Part shown: positions 1 to 6,671 of the stretch, piece after piece | How the letters are laid out: each line of letters opens with the position of its first letter | How positions within the stretch are numbered: the stretch's first letter is position 1 | Source: JAUIBE01 sp035267185 | Lineage (GTDB): Bacteria; Pseudomonadota; Gammaproteobacteria; Xanthomonadales; SZUA-36 | DNA length: 13,905 nt | NCBI GenBank assembly: GCA_035267185.1 | Contig: DATFLY010000159.1 | Location: 1 to 13,905 of the forward strand | Direction of reading: 5' to 3' | The notes under the pieces: generated by a model | What the model was told of the DNA's origin: nothing | Seen by the model: the letters and a program-made list of their open reading frames with translations, nothing else | Databases searched by the model: none | Translations under genes and position numbers: made by a program

Positions 1-393
1 TGGCGTTTGCGGAAAGGGGGTCGCCACAGGTCGAAACGCAAACTGGTCGAGTGCAAACAGGCTGACAGCGATAACAGCGACGATGATGGTGGCAATATTC
101 AGTCGTCGGGTGGTCGCCCTGGTGGTCGCCTCATCACGAACAACATCTTTTTCGCGCTTGAGTCCCTCGGGTGTGAGCTCAAACGCCCAGGTGAAGAACA
201 TGGTTAGCGGAAAACCAAGGATCAGCAGCCCGGCTACAAAACGGATGGTCCAGTCGGGCAGCCCCAATGCAGGAAACAGCACGTCTGCGATCTGCAGAAG
301 CACCCACCCGACCAACAGGTAGGCAATGGCAACGCGGAATACATTCCGGCGTTTCAATTCATTGAAAAGCGACTGTTTCGTTTCTGCCGTCAT
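1..393 (-). CDS. Multi-pass membrane protein, N-terminal part, truncated by window edge
   Basis: The minus-strand frame opens at ATG 393 and runs without a stop off the left edge, giving 131 residues of a longer protein. The N-terminus holds the motif SLFNELKRRNVFRVAIAYL (residues 8-26). I recognise it from large marine gammaproteobacterial proteins in which a short membrane domain precedes TPR repeats or a signalling domain. Three hydrophobic segments are visible at about residues 21-41, 49-70 and 99-116, with basic or charged stretches between them (residues 79-98). The functional C-terminal part is outside the window, so no role can be given. The start is fixed by the position of the motif; no strong Shine-Dalgarno is seen before it. 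The gene lies 84 bases downstream of the DUF808 gene on the same strand and may be read from it. Confidence 0.8.
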   Translation of the reverse strand, partial: MTAETKQSLFNELKRRNVFRVAIAYLLVGWVLLQIADVLFPALGLPDWTIRFVAGLLILGFPLTMFFTWAFELTPEGLKREKDVVRDEATTRATTRRLNIATIIVAVIAVSLFALDQFAFRPVATPFPQTP

Positions 394-477
394 GACACAA
401 TTCTAACCCGCCTTGAAGGAATGTCGCCCAAACTCAGGACTGATGCTGGCAGCCCGCGAAAATGGCAATGCTGGTAG

Positions 478-1446
478 TCAGGCCGTCTTTTTCCTGCCAA
501 AGACTGCATTCGCCAATGGTCCCAGTGCCCGCGTTACAAGAGGCAAGAGTATTGCACCCAGGATCAATGCGAAGACACCACTGAGAAGGGCGGTCGTCGC
601 CCACTCAACAAGTCCCACGGCCCTGCCGGTAAAATCAGCTGCGGCAACAGCCACATGATGTATGGCATCGTACAACCATGGCATGCCAAGGACTTCCAGG
701 CCATGAAGGATGATCGACCCGCCGACCCACAGCATGGCGGCGGTGCCCACAATGGTCAGTGTCTTCAGAAGTATCGGCATTCCTCTGACCATTCCTTTTC
801 CGAGGCCGCGACCCACCCATGTTTTACCATTGATGGTCAGCCAGAGTCCGACGTCATCCATTTTGACGATCAGTGCCACGCTGCCATAAACAAAAATCGT
901 CACGGCCACGCCCGCGAAGGCCAGCGTGGCCGCTTCAAACCAGAAGCTCTCAGCCTCAATGTTGGCCAAAATAATGGTCATAATCTCAGCCGAAAGGATG
1001 AAGTCAGTCTTAATCGCTCCTTTGACCCGCTTTTCCTCCAGCTTGACAGGGTTTCCGATGCTCATGTCCTTTTCCACGACAGCATCCTGATGTGGAAACA
1101 GCCAGTGAAATACCTTTTCCGTGCCTTCAAAACACAGGTAGGCGCCACCCAGCATCAGCAATGGCGTAATGGCCCAGGGAGCAAAAGAGTTGAGCAGCAG
1201 CAGGACTGGCAGCAGGATGACGATCTTGTTGAAGAGTGAACCCCTGGTGATCTTCCAGATCATGGGTAGTTCGCGTTTGGCCGTAAAGCCCAGCAGGTAC
1301 TTGGGCGTCACTGCTGCATCGTCGATCACGACCCCGGCGACCTTGGAGCCCGCCTTGGCAGCCTGGCTGGCGACGTCATCTACCGACGCGGCAGCGATCT
1401 TGGCGATTGCGGCGACATCGTCCAGCAATGCCAGAAGTCCACTCAT
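478..1446 (-). CDS. DUF808 family inner membrane protein (YedI-like)
   Basis: This 322-residue protein, close to the roughly 305 residues of E. coli YedI, matches the DUF808 family as I know it. Family hallmarks are the N-terminal GLLALLDDVA (residues 3-12), DDAAVTPKY (42-50), the VKGAIKTDFILSAE segment (141-154), and a glycine-rich membrane region near 219-250. Hydrophobic stretches at about 72-106, 170-194, 226-248 and 284-306 indicate a multi-pass inner membrane protein. The biochemical function of the family is not established. The ATG at 1446 is preceded on the minus strand by AGGTAA, a weak Shine-Dalgarno. The csp terminator at 1592-1618 separates it from csp upstream, so it probably has its own promoter in 1447-1591; I see no strong match there. 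Confidence 0.92.
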   Translation of the reverse strand: MSGLLALLDDVAAIAKIAAASVDDVASQAAKAGSKVAGVVIDDAAVTPKYLLGFTAKRELPMIWKITRGSLFNKIVILLPVLLLLNSFAPWAITPLLMLGGAYLCFEGTEKVFHWLFPHQDAVVEKDMSIGNPVKLEEKRVKGAIKTDFILSAEIMTIILANIEAESFWFEAATLAFAGVAVTIFVYGSVALIVKMDDVGLWLTINGKTWVGRGLGKGMVRGMPILLKTLTIVGTAAMLWVGGSIILHGLEVLGMPWLYDAIHHVAVAAADFTGRAVGLVEWATTALLSGVFALILGAILLPLVTRALGPLANAVFGRKKTA

Positions 1447-1591
1447 TTACCTGTTCCCTTTTGGTTCATTATTTTGCGTAAGTGTATCAACTCAGTCGAG
1501 CTGGAAATACCACGTCGGCATTGCCCCGTGTACGGTAGCTGATCCTGCCTGAATGAGATCAGGGTATTGGTGGATTGGTTCGTGTGGAAGC

Positions 1592-1618
1592 AAAAAAAAC
1601 CCCGCACAAGGCGGGGTC
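1592..1618 (-). terminator. Rho-independent terminator of the csp gene
   Basis: On the minus strand a GC-rich hairpin with six-base arms CCCCGC/GCGGGG (1600-1605 and 1611-1616) and a five-base loop is followed by eight consecutive T (1592-1599). It lies 38 bases past the csp stop codon. This is a textbook intrinsic terminator and separates csp from the DUF808 gene. Confidence 0.92.
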
Positions 1619-1655
1619 TTTCAATTCATAAACTGTCGACTAAACGATCAGTTCA

Positions 1656-1862
1656 TTAGCCAGCAACGGTTACGCTGGTGGCCTGTGGTCCTTTAGGACC
1701 ATCTTCTACGTTGAATTCAACTTCTGCGCCTTCAGGAAGCGTCTTGAAGCCTGAACCTTCGATCGCAGAGAAATGTACGAATACATCCTTGCTGCCATCA
1801 GAAGGAGAGATGAATCCAAAGCCTTTGGATTCGTTAAACCATTTCACGGTACCTGTAGTCAT
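1656..1862 (-). CDS. Cold shock protein, CspA family
   Basis: This is a complete 68-residue single cold-shock domain, the usual family length. The nucleic-acid-binding motifs RNP1 (KGFGFI, residues 13-18) and RNP2 (VFVHF, 27-31) are intact, as are the N-terminal TGTVKWFN and the C-terminal GPQATSVTV. Proteins of this family bind single-stranded RNA and DNA in the cytoplasm and melt RNA secondary structure. An AAAGGT Shine-Dalgarno lies about 9 bases before the ATG. The gene is monocistronic: it ends in a strong terminator and has a long AT-rich leader with no other gene. The leader could allow cold-inducible translation, but the protein alone cannot show whether it is cold-induced or constitutive. 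Confidence 0.97.
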   Translation of the reverse strand: MTTGTVKWFNESKGFGFISPSDGSKDVFVHFSAIEGSGFKTLPEGAEVEFNVEDGPKGPQATSVTVAG

Positions 1863-2057
1863 TTTCTATTACCTTTTAAAATATAAATGTTCAGATGCAA
1901 AACTCTAAAAAGGAATGACCAGAAATACCTAGAAGGGACTACTGAAATACCTGATGGAGACGCAGCTGTGTTACTGCAATACTGTTTCAGACATCTTTGA
2001 TGTGTGAATCACTGTACTGCGCGCGAGAGGGTATAGGTAAAACGGTCTGGTTACAAG
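1863..2057 (-). promoter_or_regulatory. csp leader region with candidate promoter
   Basis: On the minus strand a weak sigma70-like pair, TTGTAA (2051-2056) and TACCCT (2028-2033) with a 17-base spacer, would start transcription near 2020 and give a leader of roughly 155-160 bases. That is the length range of cold-regulated csp leaders such as E. coli cspA. A TATACC (2030-2035) overlaps as an alternative -10 with 15-base spacing. The leader carries the 9-base direct repeat GAAATACCT (plus strand) at 1922-1930 and 1944-1952. The promoter elements match consensus only partly. The long non-coding leader itself is well supported. Confidence 0.4.
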
Positions 2058-2120
2058 CACTTTCGAAAAGTATTTAAGAGAGAAATTCAATATTCTGGTT
2101 GCAGACCTTTGTATTAATCA

Positions 2121-2133
2121 CCAGGTGACCTGG
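2121..2133. promoter_or_regulatory. 13-bp palindrome, possible operator
   Basis: CCAGGT-G-ACCTGG is an inverted repeat with six-base arms around one central base. It lies between the csp promoter region and the histidine kinase gene, just upstream of a TATACT (2150-2155) that could serve as a plus-strand -10 box for the kinase operon. No good -35 is seen there, which would suit an activator-dependent promoter. The site could be bound by the operon's own NarL-type regulator, but that is inference. Confidence 0.3.
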
Positions 2134-2267
2134 GTCTGATTATCCTGGTTATACTTTTTTCAGAAAAGCATACCGAAATCTTCTCCCCCAAAAGGCGGAG
2201 GCACCAGGCTGATATTTCAGTCGCACTGACGGTGACAGCGTTTGTCCGGATGTTCTACAGTGCCTGA

Positions 2268-3440
2268 ATGAATTCAGAAGAATGGAAACCGTTTCGCGGT
2301 CCGTTCGCGCGCTGGCCTCGTATCTCCGATGCCATCCTCGCGCTGGTGTCCTTTGCCCTGACGATCGCGATGTGGTCGGATGCCGGCGGTAGTAACGACG
2401 ATTTTCCGTCTTTCGTGACGTTTGTGGCCATCGTGGTTGGCAATGCGTCGCTTTACTGGCGGCGACGCCATCCTGTGCGGGTGCACTGGATCATTCTGAC
2501 TGCATCGGCGATCGCCATGTTGAGCAACGGCTTGTACGGTCCAATTTTTGGCCTGGCCATTTCGCTCTACAACATTGGTCGCTACGCAAATGACCATCGC
2601 AAATGCCTGATCGGCCTGCTGGTCGCTTACGTGCTCCTGATCATTGGGGAAATCGCACATGGCGGCTTGTCATTCAACGATTTGCCTGAACTGTTTTTGC
2701 CGTTCGTTCTCTGGTTCCTGGGCAGACAATTACGCGCTCGCGGCGAGTATTTGCGGGTATTGCAGGAGCGGGCAGAGCAGCTGGAGCGTGAACAGCAGGT
2801 TGAGGCCGAGCGTGCCGTATCAGCGGAACGAACACGGATCGCACGCGAGATGCATGACATCGTTGCGCACCAGGTCAGCCTGATGACCGTTCAGGCCGGC
2901 GCCGCGAAAATGGTTGCTGATACCAATCCGGAGGCCGCAACCCGGGCCATGGCTGCAGTTGAGGATGCGGGTCGACAGGCGCTTGATGAACTGCGACATG
3001 TGCTCGGGGTTCTTCGACAGGATAACGAAAGCAATGGTTCAAGACCTCAGCCCGGTCGAGTTGATCTGCCTCGCCTGGTAGAGGAAATCGGGCGTGCAGG
3101 ACTGGATGTCACACTGGTGCATGAAGGAAGCGAGCTTCGTTTGCCTGCACGGATTGAACTGGCCATCTATCGAATCGCGCAGGAGGCCCTTACCAATGTT
3201 CTGAAACACGCAGGTCCGGATGCGAATGCCAGGGTGGAGGTTCACACTGGTCAGCGTGTCGTCACCGTTGAAATCGAAGACAATGGCGCGGGGTCGTCGA
3301 GACTGGCGGGTTCGGGGCATGGCATAGCCGGAATGCGCGAAAGGGCATTGTCACTTGGTGGCACGCTGGATGCCGGGCCACGAGCGAGTGGTGGGTTCCG
3401 GGTCACTGCACGTATTCCGATCATGGAGGAAATGGAATGA
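2268..3440 (+). CDS. DesK/NarL-type sensor histidine kinase
   Basis: This 390-residue membrane kinase autophosphorylates on His and passes phosphate to the regulator encoded next to it. The N-terminal part has about six hydrophobic helices (near residues 21-37, 47-63, 72-87, 91-105, 113-130 and 141-153) and no large periplasmic sensor domain. A coiled linker (155-188) leads to a HisKA_3 dimerisation domain with H-box REMHDIVAHQVS, phospho-acceptor His196. The HATPase_c domain has N-box Asn310, the DNGAG motif starting at Asp338, and the GHGIAGMRERA segment. An in-frame TGA directly precedes the ATG at 2268, so this is the longest possible start; no clear Shine-Dalgarno is present. The stop overlaps the regulator start. 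The signal sensed cannot be told from sequence. The domain style resembles actinobacterial kinases. Confidence 0.95.
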   Translation: MNSEEWKPFRGPFARWPRISDAILALVSFALTIAMWSDAGGSNDDFPSFVTFVAIVVGNASLYWRRRHPVRVHWIILTASAIAMLSNGLYGPIFGLAISLYNIGRYANDHRKCLIGLLVAYVLLIIGEIAHGGLSFNDLPELFLPFVLWFLGRQLRARGEYLRVLQERAEQLEREQQVEAERAVSAERTRIAREMHDIVAHQVSLMTVQAGAAKMVADTNPEAATRAMAAVEDAGRQALDELRHVLGVLRQDNESNGSRPQPGRVDLPRLVEEIGRAGLDVTLVHEGSELRLPARIELAIYRIAQEALTNVLKHAGPDANARVEVHTGQRVVTVEIEDNGAGSSRLAGSGHGIAGMRERALSLGGTLDAGPRASGGFRVTARIPIMEEME

Positions 3441-4117
3441 GCATTCGTGTTGCTGTCATTGACGACCAGGCGCTGGTGCGCGGCGGGTTTGCCATGGTTT
3501 TGAATCACCAGGCTGATATCGAGGTTGTTGCGGAAGGCGGTAATGGGCTTGAGGCAATCGACGTGGCGCGTGAACACCGCCCCGACGTGATTGTCATGGA
3601 CATTCGTATGCCGGATATGGACGGGCTGGAAGCCACTACAAGAATCCTGGAAAAAGCCGATTGGCCGGTGCGCGTGCTGATCGTGACCACGTTTGATCCT
3701 GATGAATATATCTATAAAGCATTGCGCGCCGGTGCCAGTGGTTTTGTGCTCAAGGACACCAGGCCCGAGGATCTCGTGACAGCGGTTCGTGTGGTTGCTG
3801 AAGGAGGCGCCCTGTTATCGCCTTCAATCACGCGGCGCCTGATTGGCCAGTTTGCGCAACAACTGGAGAGTGACGCCACTCTGGCGACCAGGCTTGAGGA
3901 CCTGACAGCACGTGAAAAGGAGGTCCTCAAGGCCATTGCACGCGGGCTGAACAACCAGGAGATTTCTGATTCGCTGTTCATCGGCGCTGCAACGGTCAAG
4001 ACTCATGTCTCCAATGTCCTATCCAAGCTTGGCCTTAGAGATCGCGCCCAGGCGGTTGTATTTGCATATGAAAGTGGCCTGATCTCAATTGGCGGTGAGC
4101 AGAAACTCAACCAATAG
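3437..4117 (+). CDS. NarL/FixJ-family response regulator (receiver + LuxR HTH)
   Basis: This is a 226-residue two-domain transcriptional regulator. The receiver domain (about 1-120) has the acidic pair Asp9/Asp10, phospho-acceptor Asp55 in VIVMDIRMPDMDG, Thr84/Thr85 and the conserved Lys106. The LuxR-type helix-turn-helix (about 157-212) contains LTAREKEVL, NNQEIS and the recognition region TVKTHVSNVLSKLGL. The start overlaps the kinase stop as ATGA, so the two are translationally coupled and form a cognate pair. The target genes are not shown by sequence. The adjacent oxidoreductase gene 90 bases downstream, and the pair's own promoter region, are candidates only. Confidence 0.96.
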   Translation: MSIRVAVIDDQALVRGGFAMVLNHQADIEVVAEGGNGLEAIDVAREHRPDVIVMDIRMPDMDGLEATTRILEKADWPVRVLIVTTFDPDEYIYKALRAGASGFVLKDTRPEDLVTAVRVVAEGGALLSPSITRRLIGQFAQQLESDATLATRLEDLTAREKEVLKAIARGLNNQEISDSLFIGAATVKTHVSNVLSKLGLRDRAQAVVFAYESGLISIGGEQKLNQ

Positions 4118-4207
4118 GCTGATCGCAGAATCAATCTGAAGACGGATTTCACGCACGCGGGTGAATGTTAAATTTGCACCCTGATTTCAATTCAATGGGC
4201 ATGTCCA

Positions 4208-5314
4208 ATGAAACTTCGATACAAAATCACCAACGGTGTTCTCGCGGTCCTCGGTTTGTTTATTGTCAGTCTTGCTGTCGCGATCAGTTATACCTCTGAT
4301 TGTCCGGTTCCTGATGACATGGCTGCTGGCACAGATACGATGAAGGCGGTCGTTTCTCAATGCTACGGCGGGCCGGACGTATTGCAGTATCGCGATGTGG
4401 CCAAACCAAAACCTGGCCCTAAAGACGTGATCGTCAAAGTCCACTCTGCAGCGGTTAATCCATTGGATTATCACTATATGCGTGGATCACCCTACCTGAT
4501 GCGGTTGTTGGCCGGCATTGGCAGCCCCAATGATCAGCGCGTGGGTGTGGATTTCTCAGGCGTGGTTGCAGAAACAGGCGAAGAAGTGACTCGCTTCAAT
4601 GTTGGTGACGAGGTGTTCGGTGGGCGTAGCGGTGCTTTTGCAGAGTATGTGATTATTCCTGAAGATAGCAGTGTTGCGCTTAAGCCTGAAAACGTCAGTT
4701 TCGACGAGGCTGCGGCTGTTCCGATTGCTGCAGTCACAGCGTTGCAGGCACTGCGTGATCACGGTCATGTTGCTGCCGGAGAGAAAATTCTGATCAATGG
4801 TGCATCAGGCGGAGTCGGCACCTATGCGGTCCAGATTGCGGTTGCACTCGGAGCAGAGGTTGACGGTGTCTGCAGCACCCGCAATGTTGACATGGTGCAA
4901 CAGCTGGGCGCGACCCGGGTATTCGACTACAAGAAAGAGGACTACACGGAAAGTGGAATTCAGTACGACCTGATCGTGGATATGGTTGGGAACCGGTCAG
5001 TGCGTGACAACCTTCGTGTCCTGAAAGCGGAGGGCCGTTATGTGCGCGTTGGTGGCCCCAAGGGCGACTGGATCGCGCCATTGATGCCGACCATTAAAGA
5101 GATGTTTGTCAAACCGTTTATCGATCAGCAAATTGGCGGAATGCTGGCCCAGCTCAACGGTGAAGATCTTGAATATCTCGCAGGTCTCATGGCGGAAGGC
5201 CGAATCACCTCAAGAATTGATACGCATTATCCGTTGAGTGAAACGGCCGAGGCGCTTCGTTATCTTGAGACTCAGCGGGCTCGCGGTAAGGTCATCATTG
5301 CGGTTAACCAATAG
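4208..5314 (+). CDS. Membrane-anchored MDR-family NAD(P)-dependent oxidoreductase (quinone reductase-like)
   Basis: This 368-residue protein belongs to the medium-chain dehydrogenase/reductase superfamily. A GroES-like fold begins at MKAVV (residue 45), with NPLDYHYMRG (84-93), GVDFSGVV (113-120) and VGDEVFGG (132-139). The Rossmann domain carries NGASGGVG (197-204) for NAD(P) binding. The catalytic zinc cysteine of alcohol dehydrogenases is not visible, which points to the zinc-independent quinone oxidoreductase or reductase-like branch. The first 44 residues are an extension over the usual family start and contain a hydrophobic helix (about 10-28) followed by YTSDCPV, so the enzyme is probably tethered to the membrane. 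ATG 4208 is preferred because the extension is in frame and helix-forming; an internal start at 4340 would give the soluble form. The substrate is unknown. Confidence 0.88.
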   Translation: MKLRYKITNGVLAVLGLFIVSLAVAISYTSDCPVPDDMAAGTDTMKAVVSQCYGGPDVLQYRDVAKPKPGPKDVIVKVHSAAVNPLDYHYMRGSPYLMRLLAGIGSPNDQRVGVDFSGVVAETGEEVTRFNVGDEVFGGRSGAFAEYVIIPEDSSVALKPENVSFDEAAAVPIAAVTALQALRDHGHVAAGEKILINGASGGVGTYAVQIAVALGAEVDGVCSTRNVDMVQQLGATRVFDYKKEDYTESGIQYDLIVDMVGNRSVRDNLRVLKAEGRYVRVGGPKGDWIAPLMPTIKEMFVKPFIDQQIGGMLAQLNGEDLEYLAGLMAEGRITSRIDTHYPLSETAEALRYLETQRARGKVIIAVNQ

Positions 5315-5329
5315 CGAGCTATCCAGGAA

Positions 5330-5356
5330 GAGGCCGGAGACCACGTCTCTGACCTC
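5330..5356. terminator. Hairpin between convergent genes, possible terminator
   Basis: A 12-bp stem with one mismatch and one G-T pair, closed by a three-base loop (CAC), is formed by GAGGCCGGAGAC and GTCTCTGACCTC. It fills the 49-base space between the convergent stops at 5314 and 5364. There is no T-run on either side, so it is not a canonical intrinsic terminator. It may protect 3' ends or assist termination. Confidence 0.35.
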
Positions 5357-5363
5357 TCAAACA

Positions 5364-5747
5364 TCAGGCATCTACAAGTCTGCCGGAGAGGGTAAACATC
5401 AAATGTGCCTCTCCTTTGGCGAGATCTCTGGAAAAATAAACAAGCACCGAAGACCCGGGCATCGCATAGATCCGGGTTGGCTGGCTGACGCAATAGCGTC
5501 TGTTTGTATTTCCGACAGGGTGGGGAATGAAATGGTGGTGGGGCCGGCTGGTCCCACCTTCGAGATTGTGAGCAGAAGTCCAGATCTCGAGTGGGCCGAA
5601 TCGGTCACCCTCGGCCAAATAAGCGGTTGCCGAGACGAATTCGATCACCCAGATCTTACCGGATGGAACCTGGTATTCGATATCCATTGATTTGACTTTC
5701 GGACCAAAATTGAAGAGATCGCTTTCGTGAACGGGCAAACCTTCCAT
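5364..5747 (-). CDS. Small uncharacterised protein
   Basis: I do not recognise this 127-residue protein. It has no signal peptide or membrane helix, and it looks rich in beta structure with alternating hydrophobics such as KIWVIEFVSATAYL. A histidine cluster PHHHFIPHP lies in the middle, and hydrophobic strands sit near the C-terminus (SSVLVYFSRDL, HLMFTL). A start at 5762 is possible (132 residues). ATG 5747 is preferred because a perfect GGAGGAGG Shine-Dalgarno (5753-5760 on the minus strand) lies 5-8 bases before it, inside the longer frame. A TATACT on the minus strand at 5826-5831 is a candidate -10, without a good -35. The gene lies 158 bases downstream of the SDR gene on the same strand, so it may have its own promoter. 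Confidence 0.78.
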   Translation of the reverse strand: MEGLPVHESDLFNFGPKVKSMDIEYQVPSGKIWVIEFVSATAYLAEGDRFGPLEIWTSAHNLEGGTSRPHHHFIPHPVGNTNRRYCVSQPTRIYAMPGSSVLVYFSRDLAKGEAHLMFTLSGRLVDA

Positions 5748-5905
5748 GTCATCCTCCTCCATCGGTTAAACGTCGGACTGGCTTGTTTATCAGGGGCGAA
5801 CCAGAGCTGATACACCAGCAGTCCAAGTATAGAGGGTAGAGTTTTTTTCGCCTGCTTCGTTCGTGGCTCGATAATTGGTTTTTCCAGTTTAGAATTCCTG
5901 GTGGG

Positions 5906-6625
5906 TTACGTCCCGTAGCGGCTCTGGTGAAAACCAGTGATAGTGTCGTCTTCCAGAAAATCCACGATTGGCACAATCACTGCCTTAGCTGTGGCCAGTC
6001 GCCCTTCATCGTGCATGGCGCGAAAAACGTTGACGGATGCAAAATCCTCGTCGTTCTCTCCTCGCAGCGATTGTTGCATTTCGGTGTCCACGATTCCCGG
6101 TGCGTAGCTAAGCACGGCAGTATGCGGGTGATTTTCGCTCGCCAGTACTTCACCTGCCATGTGGAGGCCGGCTTTGCTTGCACAATAGTCTGCCAGGCTG
6201 CCAAGAGGCTGGTAAGCGAGCCCTGATGAAATGTTGACCACGCGCAGTGCGGCCCCTTCAGGAAGCAGGCGAACAGCCACATCCATCAGCGCGATGGGTG
6301 CAGACAGGTTGATCGCGATGTTGCGAAAAGTAGCCTGTTCTGACTGTTCGCCATAACTGCGTTTCTGGCCTGGTGTGGCGGCATTGTTGACCAGAGCCAG
6401 TCGGGAAAAGGTATTGAAAGCCATCTCAGCTTCCAGGCGTGGACCAAGCTGGGTTGCTGCAGCGGGATCAGAAAGATCGGCCTGAACATGCTGGTAGTCA
6501 CCGTCGAATTTGGCCTCGCGTCGTGCAATTCCAAACACCTTCCATCCATCGTCTAACAATCGTTCAGTCAATGCCTTGCCAATACCTGAGCTGGTTCCGG
6601 TCACAATCGCCATTTTCTCACTCAT
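5906..6625 (-). CDS. SDR-family NAD(P)-dependent oxidoreductase
   Basis: This is a 239-residue classical short-chain dehydrogenase/reductase, predicted cytoplasmic. The cofactor motif TGTSSGIG is at residues 9-16, NNA at 80-82, Asn106 in the expected active-site position, the Ser of NISSG near 133-134, and the catalytic pair Tyr147/Lys151 in YCASK. PG at 176-177 follows strand six. The shape (short C-terminus, ending in GFHQSRYGT) resembles the sepiapterin/benzil reductase-like branch; the substrate is not determinable. A good AAGGA Shine-Dalgarno lies about 8 bases before ATG 6625. The gene begins 46 bases after the stop of the metallopeptidase gene on the same strand, so the two may be co-transcribed. 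That would be an unusual pairing of a cytoplasmic reductase with a secreted protein. Confidence 0.95.
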   Translation of the reverse strand: MSEKMAIVTGTSSGIGKALTERLLDDGWKVFGIARREAKFDGDYQHVQADLSDPAAATQLGPRLEAEMAFNTFSRLALVNNAATPGQKRSYGEQSEQATFRNIAINLSAPIALMDVAVRLLPEGAALRVVNISSGLAYQPLGSLADYCASKAGLHMAGEVLASENHPHTAVLSYAPGIVDTEMQQSLRGENDEDFASVNVFRAMHDEGRLATAKAVIVPIVDFLEDDTITGFHQSRYGT

Positions 6626-6671
6626 TAACTGGTCCTTACCTCTGTGTTTTTGTTGTCCTTACTTTCGGCGC

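Noticed and set aside
422..474. Repeated ATGCTGG words downstream of the DUF808 gene
   Set aside because: A seven-base word twice in a short spacer with no hairpin or T-run does not make a terminator or repeat element.
655..1239. 194-codon plus-strand frame
   Set aside because: It lies wholly antisense to the DUF808 gene, and its translation is rich in His/Gln/Asp with no fold-like pattern; it is a shadow frame.
5238..5690. 150-codon plus-strand frame
   Set aside because: It overlaps the 3' end of the oxidoreductase gene in another frame and runs antisense to the 127-residue protein gene, which has a far better ribosome site.
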